From: Clostridiales bacterium UBA1740
Lineage (GTDB): Bacteria; Bacillota; Clostridia; Oscillospirales; CAG-272
Length of the DNA: 6,081 nucleotides
Assembly: GCA_002315715.1 (NCBI GenBank)
Contig: DCHY01000026.1
Location: 1 to 6,081 of the forward strand
Direction: 5' to 3'
Shown piece by piece: positions 1 through 4,628 of this stretch. The notes below the pieces were generated by a model. It made no database searches. It was not told the DNA's origin and worked only from the letters and a program-made list of their open reading frames with translations. The position numbers and the translations under genes were made by a program. Position 1 is the stretch's first letter; each line of letters opens with the position of its first letter.

Positions 1-546
1 TGCGGCTTTTACCGGTTGGCCTTTATCGCAGACGAGGCACAGCGCGAGTTTGGCAACCGTCAACAGGTAAACGAGTTTATCCCGTCCGAGCGAAACGAGC
101 GCCACGCAGACGAAGCTGAACAGAATGCCGAAGATGTTGGCGACGCTTTCAATGCGGATGTAGGTTGCCGACTCTTTGATGATGGCGGCATCGGTCGCCA
201 TAGCACTGAGAAGCGGTTCTGCAAAAATCATCACAATGGCAGAAAAGACGGTATAAATGCCGAGCGACAGAATGAGTCCCGTTTTCAGTCGGTTGGTGAA
301 CTCTTTTTTGTCGTCCACCACCTTGCCGACGAAGAAGAACAGCGGGAGAATGATGGCCTCGTTGACGATTTCATAGAGCAGATTCACCCACGAGAGTTGC
401 CCCGCGATGGAATACGACCACTCCCCCGGAAGTTGACCGATGAAAAAGGTGCGCACGGTTGTCCAAACGGCAGGACATAACCCCATCACCAAAAGGGCAA
501 AGAACAGCTTCCAATTGATGTTACGAAGAGATTTTGTCAGTTTCAT
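1..546 (-). CDS. MATE-family (DinF-like) multidrug efflux transporter, N-terminal 182 residues, cut by window edge
   Basis: The reverse strand reads open from an ATG at 546 to the window edge. The product begins MKLTKSLRNINWKLFF and is strongly hydrophobic, with likely membrane helices at about residues 12-32, 52-75, 90-110, 132-153 and 158-174. The layout, with polar stretches such as VDDKKEF near 77-83 and YIRIES at 129-134, matches clostridial MATE exporters, which use Na+ or H+ gradients to expel drugs or metabolites. A full member has about 440-460 residues and 12 helices, so less than half is visible. The start is set by AAAGGAG at 553-559, which overlaps the stop codon of the upstream LexA-like gene; the two are surely co-transcribed. 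The last nine residues (DKGQPVKAA) do not look like the usual continuation after LCLVCD. Family assignment is from remembered sequence character, not a search. Confidence 0.85.
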   Translation of the reverse strand, partial: MKLTKSLRNINWKLFFALLVMGLCPAVWTTVRTFFIGQLPGEWSYSIAGQLSWVNLLYEIVNEAIILPLFFFVGKVVDDKKEFTNRLKTGLILSLGIYTVFSAIVMIFAEPLLSAMATDAAIIKESATYIRIESVANIFGILFSFVCVALVSLGRDKLVYLLTVAKLALCLVCDKGQPVKAA

Positions 547-557
547 TTTGCTCTCCT

Positions 558-1175
558 TTACCGTATATCTTTCATAATCTTTGTCGCCACGCCTTGGATT
601 TCGAGTTTTTTCGGGCGGATGACTTGCTTTTCGGCGGGATAGGATTTATTCTCCGCGTAGAGCACCGGCTTTTTGCCTTCGTAGCCGAGGCGTTTGAGGG
701 TATTGCCGTCCTCGGTCAGAGCAACGACAACTTGACCTTCAAGAGCCGTATTGGTTTTCTTGACGAGGACGAGGTCACCTTCGTTCACGCCGATATCCAC
801 CATCGAGTCGCCCTTGGCACGGAGGAGGAAGCACTCGCCGTCCACCCACTCTTCGGGAATGGCGAGATAGCCCTCGTTGTACTGCTCCTCATCCTCCGGA
901 GTACCGCAGATAATCGAGCCGTATATCGGAACTTTGACGCTCTTATATTTGCGCGTGTAGTTGCTCGCTTCGGCAGGCTTCATCGTCCCTTTTCCGTTAT
1001 ACTCCACCTTGCCGTCGTTGCTCAACTTTACGATATACCGATACGCCGTCGCTTTTGACATCTCCATATATTCCATGATTTCCGGGAGTTTCGGCACTTT
1101 GCCGTTGCTTCCCCTCATATAATCATGGATGAATTTTTCCATTTTCTCGAGCTTTTCAGAATCGAAGACTCTCAT
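558..1175 (-). CDS. LexA/S24-family self-cleaving transcriptional repressor
   Basis: This 205-residue protein has a winged-helix DNA-binding region at about residues 5-60 (EIMEYMEMSKATAYRYIVKL) and a LexA/UmuD-type S24 peptidase domain from about 80. Numbered from the ATG, the cleavage site is Cys90-Gly91 (IICGTP), the catalytic serine is S124 in KGDSM, and the lysine is K161 in NTLKRL. Such proteins repress DNA-damage genes until RecA-stimulated self-cleavage inactivates them. I chose the ATG at 1175 over a GTG at 1187 because that GTG lies in the ribosome binding site GTGGAGG (1181-1187), five bases before the ATG. The gene leads an operon with a MATE exporter, like E. coli lexA-dinF. The DNA-binding half is unlike ordinary Bacillota LexA, so this may be a paralogue; no gene symbol is given. 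Its targets are unknown. Confidence 0.9.
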   Translation of the reverse strand: MRVFDSEKLEKMEKFIHDYMRGSNGKVPKLPEIMEYMEMSKATAYRYIVKLSNDGKVEYNGKGTMKPAEASNYTRKYKSVKVPIYGSIICGTPEDEEQYNEGYLAIPEEWVDGECFLLRAKGDSMVDIGVNEGDLVLVKKTNTALEGQVVVALTEDGNTLKRLGYEGKKPVLYAENKSYPAEKQVIRPKKLEIQGVATKIMKDIR

Positions 1176-1187
1176 TTTTGCCTCCAC

Positions 1188-1212
1188 TTTGTATATACGA
1201 AACCTTTGGTTT
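1188..1212. promoter_or_regulatory. Candidate operators: two overlapping palindromes between -10 box and RBS of the LexA-like gene
   Basis: Seen directly: TTTGTATATACGAAA (1188-1202), an imperfect palindrome around GTATATAC, and AAACCTTTGGTTT (1200-1212), perfect with a 3-base centre. They share three bases and lie at and just downstream of the expected transcription start, where a repressor would block initiation. Binding by the LexA-like product (autoregulation) is inference. Neither is an exact copy of the Bacillus LexA box. Confidence 0.4.
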
Positions 1213-1213
1213 T

Positions 1214-1242
1214 ATTATACTGCTGTTTTGACGTTTTGTCAA
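1214..1242 (-). promoter_or_regulatory. Sigma-A type promoter of the LexA-like/MATE operon
   Basis: On the reverse strand TTGACA (1237-1242) and TATAAT (1214-1219) are both exact consensus with the ideal 17-base spacing. Transcription should start near 1207, about 30 bases before the ATG at 1175. So strong a core promoter is what one expects of a gene whose output is held down by a repressor. Confidence 0.85.
1228..1242. promoter_or_regulatory. Candidate operator palindrome overlapping the -35 box
   Basis: TTGACGTTTTGTCAA is a perfect inverted repeat with five-base arms and a five-base spacer, and its right arm contains the reverse-strand -35 hexamer. A bound protein here would exclude RNA polymerase. 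It does not share sequence with the palindromes at 1188-1212, so it may serve another regulator or be coincidental. Confidence 0.3.
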
Positions 1243-1303
1243 TAGTTTTTGATAAATTCGCGCCGGGAGTTTCTTCATTGTTTTGCATCGCAATTTTTGA
1301 ATC

Positions 1304-1332
1304 TTGAAAAAATGCCGATTTGGATGTATAAT
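1304..1332 (+). promoter_or_regulatory. Sigma-A type promoter of the serine hydrolase gene
   Basis: TTGAAA (1304-1309) and TATAAT (1327-1332) are 17 bases apart, about 30 bases before the TTG start at 1363. It fires divergently from the LexA-like promoter; the -35 boxes are about 60 bases apart, so a protein bound between them could affect both. Confidence 0.75.
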
Positions 1333-1362
1333 AGCGATTAGAAACACGAAAGAGGTGGTACC

Positions 1363-2349
1363 TTGACAAAGAACGAATTGCATTCGCTCGTGGAAGAAAC
1401 GCAACCCAATATCTGCGGAATTTGCGTTCTGCAAGACGGAAAAGAGATTTATTCCGACACGTGGAACGGCTATCGACCGACCGACTGCGTTCACATTATG
1501 TCGGCGACCAAAAGCATTGTCTCCCTGCTCGTCGGTATTGCCGTTGACAAAGGATTGATCGGCAGTGTAGACGACAAGGTGCTTTCCTATTTTCCCGATT
1601 ATCCTGTCAAGCGCGGAGAAAAGACGATTTACGACGTGACGGTCCGTCACCTTTTGACCATGCGCGCCCCCTACAAGGGCAAGGGCGATCCGTGGACGAA
1701 GGTCTGCTCCTCGGATAATTGGACGTTTTCCTCGCTCGATTTTCTCGGCGGAAAGAACGGCATTACCGACGTATTTGACTATCGCACGGTTTGCCTCCAT
1801 ATTCTCTCGGGAATCCTCTATCGCGCGACGGGCATGAAGACCGTGGACTTTGCCAACGAGGTGTTATTCCGTCCCCTCGGCATCGCGGAACATGAAAACT
1901 TCTACGCCGAAACCGCCGAGGAACACAAAGACTTTACGCTGGACAAAGCCCCCAAGGGCAACGTGTGGTTTTCCGATCCGGAGGGACTCGGAACGCCGGG
2001 TTACGGCTTGTGTATGAGCGCCCGGGATATGGCGAAAATCGGTCAGTGCTGTCTTGACGGCGGAAAATATAACGGACGTCAGATTGTATCTGCCGAATGG
2101 CTCCGGGAGATGACCGTGTCCCGGGGGATAGAGGACGGCAACTTTCGCGGAATGTCCTACGGCTACCTTTGGTGGATCATTCACCCCGAGAAGAAGATTT
2201 ACGCCGCCATCGGCAACAGCGGAAACGTCATCTATGTGAACCCCGAAATAAAAACCGTGGTTTCGGTGGCATCCTATTTCAAGCCGACGGTGTTTGACCG
2301 CGTGGATTTTATCGAAGATAAGCTGCTTTCGTCGCTCCTTGCCAACTAA
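1363..2349 (+). CDS. Serine hydrolase of the class C beta-lactamase / penicillin-binding protein family (PF00144 type)
   Basis: The 328-residue product has the SxxK motif as S47-A-T-K50, with S47 the expected nucleophile and K50 the general base. The second motif region is Y140-R-T (FDYRT), where the family usually has YxN. The third, normally KTG-like, is represented by the glycine-rich turn IGNSG at 283-287 followed by IYVNPE, as in AmpC-like hydrolases of unknown substrate. No signal peptide or membrane segment is seen, so the enzyme is probably cytoplasmic and acts on an ester, amide or peptide rather than on cell-wall cross-links; resistance to beta-lactams should not be assumed. The start is TTG, placed four bases after AGGTGG (1353-1358); no ATG fits this site. 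It has its own promoter and terminator and so is monocistronic. The substrate is unknown. Confidence 0.85.
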   Translation: MTKNELHSLVEETQPNICGICVLQDGKEIYSDTWNGYRPTDCVHIMSATKSIVSLLVGIAVDKGLIGSVDDKVLSYFPDYPVKRGEKTIYDVTVRHLLTMRAPYKGKGDPWTKVCSSDNWTFSSLDFLGGKNGITDVFDYRTVCLHILSGILYRATGMKTVDFANEVLFRPLGIAEHENFYAETAEEHKDFTLDKAPKGNVWFSDPEGLGTPGYGLCMSARDMAKIGQCCLDGGKYNGRQIVSAEWLREMTVSRGIEDGNFRGMSYGYLWWIIHPEKKIYAAIGNSGNVIYVNPEIKTVVSVASYFKPTVFDRVDFIEDKLLSSLLAN

Positions 2350-2352
2350 TTG

Positions 2353-2391
2353 AAAAGCGGTTCATCCTTCTCGGGTGAACCGCTTTTTCTT
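2353..2391 (+). terminator. Rho-independent terminator of the serine hydrolase gene
   Basis: A 12-base-pair perfect stem (2353-2364 with 2376-2387, core AGCGGTTCA/TGAACCGCT), an 11-base loop, and a T-rich tail start three bases after the stop codon. Confidence 0.9.
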
Positions 2392-2420
2392 GTTTCGTGA
2401 GCACGCTCATATTTGGATGT

Positions 2421-2466
2421 AGAAAGGCGGTTTTTCGGCTCACAAATCGCCTACAACCGCCTTTCT
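2421..2466. repeat. Inverted repeat, 12-bp perfect arms, 22-base loop
   Basis: AGAAAGGCGGTT (2421-2432) is exactly complementary to AACCGCCTTTCT (2455-2466). The T tract after either arm is short, so it is a poor terminator, though it may end minus-strand transcription from the XRE remnant. It could also be part of a dispersed palindromic repeat. Confidence 0.6.
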
Positions 2467-2474
2467 TTGGGTGG

Positions 2475-2511
2475 GAGGGGTATTTGCCCGCCCCGCCGAC
2501 AAACGCCCCTC
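2475..2511. repeat. GC-rich inverted repeat, 12-bp arms, next to the previous hairpin
   Basis: GAGGGGTATTTG (2475-2486) pairs with CAAACGCCCCTC (2500-2511) at 11 of 12 positions, counting one G-T pair. The 13-base loop is almost purely C and G. With the hairpin at 2421-2466 it fills nearly all of the gap 2392-2524; I see no gene in that gap. Confidence 0.6.
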
Positions 2512-2524
2512 AAATCCGTTATTT

Positions 2525-2811
2525 TCATTTTTTGTATCGCCGTATCGCTTTTTTCACAGTATCTAAGATTTGCAGAAAATCCTGCATTTCGGCGTTGGAA
2601 CAGTCCCCGAGTAGTTTCCCGATTTCCTTGTTGGCGACGGCGTAGGTGCCGGGCACTTCGGCTCGCAGAATCCAGTCGGTTGCCACCTCGAGCGCCTCCG
2701 CAATGCGGATGAGCACCGACAGCCCGGGGACGTGTCCCTTGGCGAAGTTTGCTTTTTTCTATAGCGATGTCGAAAAATCTTGGCAAGTCGGAAAAAACGA
2801 AAATAATTCAA
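2525..2811 (-). pseudogene. Remnant of an XRE/CI-type helix-turn-helix regulator, frameshifted and 5'-truncated
   Basis: The 3' part reads GLSVLIRIAEALEVATDWIL, the last helices of an XRE-type DNA-binding domain, followed by about 45 residues ending IRRYKK (stop at 2525-2527). Upstream in the same frame there is a TAG at 2759-2761. Dropping one A from the A6 run (T6 at 2753-2758 on the plus strand) joins it to DIAIEK in the next frame, giving DIAIEKANFAKGHVPG, which reads like a normal helix-turn-helix. Further upstream another frame gives FFRLAKIF, so a second one-base slip near 2772-2776 is possible. The first helix of the domain is missing and no convincing start or ribosome binding site is present. 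It is probably a dead regulator; a sequencing error in the homopolymer would explain one slip but not the missing N-terminus. Confidence 0.7.
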
Positions 2812-2818
2812 AAAACTC

Positions 2819-2852
2819 TTGACAAAGACAAAAATGAATGTTACCTTATAAT
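2819..2852 (+). promoter_or_regulatory. Promoter of the riboswitch / HD-GYP transcript (-35 uncertain)
   Basis: TATAAT at 2847-2852 would start transcription near 2859, just before the aptamer. A perfect TTGACA lies at 2819-2824, but the spacing is 22 bases, too long for a standard promoter. Either an activator is needed, another -35 is used, or the TTGACA is incidental. Confidence 0.5.
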
Positions 2853-2861
2853 AAAATCATA

Positions 2862-2930
2862 TTTGGCAAAGTGGCCGCGAGGCTACGACGCAAAGCTATA
2901 GGGACTGATATTCAGTCAGCCAGTTGCAAT
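2862..2930 (+). promoter_or_regulatory. Cyclic-di-GMP-I (GEMM-I) riboswitch aptamer
   Basis: The segment carries the GEMM-I conserved blocks in order: GGCAAA (2865-2870), GACGCAAAGC (2887-2896), TATAGGG (2897-2903) and CAGCCAGTTGC (2917-2927). Helix P2 is GTGGCC/GGCTAC (2871-2876 with 2881-2886) capped by a GCGA tetraloop of the GNRA class, which in this family docks into a receptor in P3. P3 contains a perfect six-pair stem GACTGA/TCAGTC (2903-2908 with 2912-2917) plus GCT/AGC at its base. The closing helix P1 can form from GCAA (2866-2869) and TTGC (2924-2927). The RNA binds the second messenger c-di-GMP. It sits between a promoter and a terminator ahead of an HD-GYP gene, itself a c-di-GMP enzyme family, which supports the call. 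Confidence 0.93.
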
Positions 2931-2970
2931 TATTTACTTCGTTTGAGGTAAATTTTGCAACTTTTTTCTT
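2923..2970 (+). terminator. Riboswitch expression platform: conditional intrinsic terminator
   Basis: The outer stem is GTTGCAA (2923-2929) with TTGCAAC (2955-2961) and the inner stem ATTTAC (2932-2937) with GTAAAT (2948-2953), separated by a small internal loop and followed by six Ts. The 5' arm is shared with the 3' strand of aptamer helix P1, so the two folds exclude each other. Ligand binding should therefore favour read-through (an ON switch). No separate antiterminator is evident. Confidence 0.85.
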
Positions 2971-2988
2971 TATTAAGCGGAGGAAAAT

Positions 2989-4239
2989 ATGAACGTCAGA
3001 AAAAGACGAAACAGCGAATCGGGGCTAGCTATTCTCAACTATTATTCGCTGACAAAACAGCAAAATGAATATAGAGTAAACCGTTTGACCGGCTATCTTG
3101 CGCTTGCAACGCAGATTTCGGGATTTATTATCCTATTGCTTAATTATGTTGGGCTGTTTATTCTAGATACGTCAAAGGTGTTTTTTGCCGTTGGCTGTAT
3201 GCTTCCGTTTTCTATGTCGTCGTTTGCGATTACGGTAATTGCCAAAATTGAAAAGCAGTGGGTTAAATATTTCACACTGTCTTGCGTTTGCATGACGATT
3301 ATGATTTTATTCATGTTTTTGAGTATGCACGTTGTGCTTCTGTTGCTTTTCCCCATCATTGTATCTTGTTTATATTTTGACAAGCGTTTGTTCATTTTTG
3401 AGGCACTGGAGACGGCGGTTGCCATGCTCATCGGTCATATTCTCAGCTACTCTTTGTCGATCGTCTTTGACGATCCGTTCGTACAAAGTATGTATCACGC
3501 TTTGGTTTTCGGATTTGTTCCGAGATTTTGCGAATACGTATTGACTTGTCTTGCCGTTTATCTGTTTATTCAAATCAGTTCAAAAATGGTAAAAGGCGGA
3601 TATGATTATGCCCAAAAGGCAGAAGACCTTATCCAATCCCAAAAGAATACGAACTATGAAATAGTCAAAAACCTTGCAACGGTTTCGGAAAACAAATCAA
3701 ATGATATCGGAGAGCATATTTCAAGAGTTTTTAATTATATGTACGTTTTGGCATATCATTTCGGATACACCGCCGATGAGTGCTATGACATTTCCTTGGC
3801 GGCTATGCTTCACGACGTCGGAAAACTCGGTGTGGATGAAAAAATACTATCCAAACCCGCAAAACTGACTGGGGAGGAATTCGAAGAGGTTAAAAAGCAC
3901 GCAGCTTACGGCAAACAATTACTTAGTAACTCGTCCAATCAAGTTTTGGAAATTGCTGCAATGATTGCCGACCAACACCATGAGCGTTGGGATGGGCAGG
4001 GATATCACGGACTGAAGGGCGATGAAATAGACCGAGTCAGCTGTATGATGAGCGTCGTGGACGTTTTTGACGCACTCACGTCGAAGAGATGTTATAAAGA
4101 TGCATGGCCCAAAGAACAGGCTTACGCCGAGATCGTTAAAGGCAGAGGAACACAGTTTTCTCCCGAAGTGGTTGATAAATTTGTCGAACATTTTGACGAG
4201 ATTTCGGAAATATACGAAGCCAACCGGGATATCATTTAA
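2989..4239 (+). CDS. Membrane-anchored HD-GYP domain protein, probable c-di-GMP phosphodiesterase
   Basis: The 416-residue product has six likely membrane helices at about 36-58, 64-86, 93-112, 114-130, 134-160 and 170-196, a probable helical connector (200-230), and an HD-GYP domain from about 230 to the end. Metal-site residues are in place: H243 in GEHISRV, H275-D276 and K279 in HDVGK, H304, H330-H331 in HHERWDG, and D358 before FDALTS. HD-GYP enzymes hydrolyse c-di-GMP to pGpG or GMP in the cytoplasm, here with the membrane part as a possible sensor. Two signature positions deviate: the eponymous GYP is GYH (338-340), and the usual RPYK is RCYK (367-370). The residue four before H243 is Asp. 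The start ATG follows GGAGG by five bases. Expression is controlled by the c-di-GMP riboswitch just upstream. Activity is inferred. Confidence 0.92.
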   Translation: MNVRKRRNSESGLAILNYYSLTKQQNEYRVNRLTGYLALATQISGFIILLLNYVGLFILDTSKVFFAVGCMLPFSMSSFAITVIAKIEKQWVKYFTLSCVCMTIMILFMFLSMHVVLLLLFPIIVSCLYFDKRLFIFEALETAVAMLIGHILSYSLSIVFDDPFVQSMYHALVFGFVPRFCEYVLTCLAVYLFIQISSKMVKGGYDYAQKAEDLIQSQKNTNYEIVKNLATVSENKSNDIGEHISRVFNYMYVLAYHFGYTADECYDISLAAMLHDVGKLGVDEKILSKPAKLTGEEFEEVKKHAAYGKQLLSNSSNQVLEIAAMIADQHHERWDGQGYHGLKGDEIDRVSCMMSVVDVFDALTSKRCYKDAWPKEQAYAEIVKGRGTQFSPEVVDKFVEHFDEISEIYEANRDII

Positions 4240-4259
4240 AGGACGGATCTTCGGAAAGG

Positions 4260-4314
4260 GGCAACAGCACAATCCCGGTCATAGAATAAAGCCGACGGGC
4301 AGGTTGTCTTTTTT
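4260..4314 (+). terminator. Possible weak terminator or structured 3' UTR after the HD-GYP gene
   Basis: GGCAAC (4260-4265) can pair with GTTGTC (4303-4308) and, inside, CCCG (4274-4277) with CGGG (4296-4299), followed by six Ts (4309-4314). The stem is interrupted and the loops are large, so this is much weaker than the hairpin at 4407. Bases 4315-4406 hold no gene or motif I recognise. Confidence 0.35.
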
Positions 4315-4406
4315 CACGCGTTTTTTCAATGTTTTGTTTATTGTTAACAGATAAGGTTATGGGGGATAGAATCAAAAGCGAAACTAAACCCAATAGGACT
4401 GAAAAC

Positions 4407-4440
4407 AGAGGGGTAAACCTTGCGTTTATCCCTCTTTTTC
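4407..4440 (+). terminator. Rho-independent terminator downstream of the HD-GYP gene
   Basis: AGAGGGGTAAAC (4407-4418) pairs fully, with one G-T pair, with GTTTATCCCTCT (4424-4435) around a five-base loop, then a T tract. It is 167 bases past the HD-GYP stop, leaving a long 3' UTR or room for a small RNA. Confidence 0.85.
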
Positions 4441-4481
4441 TGTCGTTTGTCGAAAAGGCCTTGATTAGAGAAGAAAGGCCG

Positions 4482-4510
4482 TAAGGAATACAGCTTTGCG
4501 CTGTATCTTA
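4482..4510. other. Hairpin in intergenic DNA, possible structured RNA element
   Basis: TAAG-GA-ATACAGC (4482-4494) pairs with GCTGTATCTTA (4500-4510), 11 pairs with a two-base bulge and a five-base loop. No T tract follows in either direction, so it is not an ordinary terminator. TTAGA upstream and TCTAA downstream could extend the fold. The rest of 4441-4590 shows no gene. Confidence 0.35.
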
Positions 4511-4545
4511 ATCTAAAATATTGTTCTTCATATCGTGTCAACTTT

Positions 4546-4563
4546 CGAAAAAACCGAAAAAAC
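4546..4563. repeat. 9-base tandem duplication
   Basis: CGAAAAAAC occurs twice in direct succession. It is most likely replication slippage; no function is implied. Confidence 0.5.
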
Positions 4564-4586
4564 CATATAATTGCCAACAAAAGATA

Positions 4587-4626
4587 ACAAAACAGCCCAA
4601 ACGCCGAAGCGCTTGGGCTGTTTTTT
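4587..4626 (-). terminator. Bidirectional rho-independent terminator of the repeat/uL15-like gene
   Basis: AACAGCCCAA (4591-4600) pairs with TTGGGCTGTT (4613-4622), and CGC with GCG closes a CGAA loop above one mismatch. A-rich sequence on the left and T6 on the right let it work in both directions. It sits two bases past the stop codon of the minus-strand gene. Confidence 0.9.
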
Positions 4627-4628
4627 CA

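Noticed and set aside
16..480. 154-residue plus-strand open frame opposite the MATE gene
   Set aside because: It is highly polar with no pattern, while the minus strand gives a typical membrane transporter with a good start.
534..1058. 174-residue plus-strand open frame opposite the LexA-like gene
   Set aside because: The minus strand encodes a protein with a complete S24 catalytic set, strong RBS and promoter; the opposite frame has no recognisable motif.
1156..1800. 214-residue minus-strand open frame across the divergent promoters
   Set aside because: It would run through the promoter region, the start of the LexA-like gene and the 5' half of the serine hydrolase gene, which has clear motifs and signals on the plus strand.
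1363..2349. A true beta-lactamase or resistance gene
   Set aside because: There is no signal peptide, and the YxN and KTG motifs are altered; the family is mostly hydrolases of other substrates.
4240..4320. A second riboswitch after the HD-GYP gene
   Set aside because: GGGGCAACAGC looked briefly like a GEMM element, but the GACGCAAAGC block and P3 are absent.
4344..4580. 78-residue minus-strand open frame in the intergenic region
   Set aside because: It crosses the strong terminator at 4407-4440 and the hairpin at 4482-4510, and has no motif or ribosome binding site that I can see.
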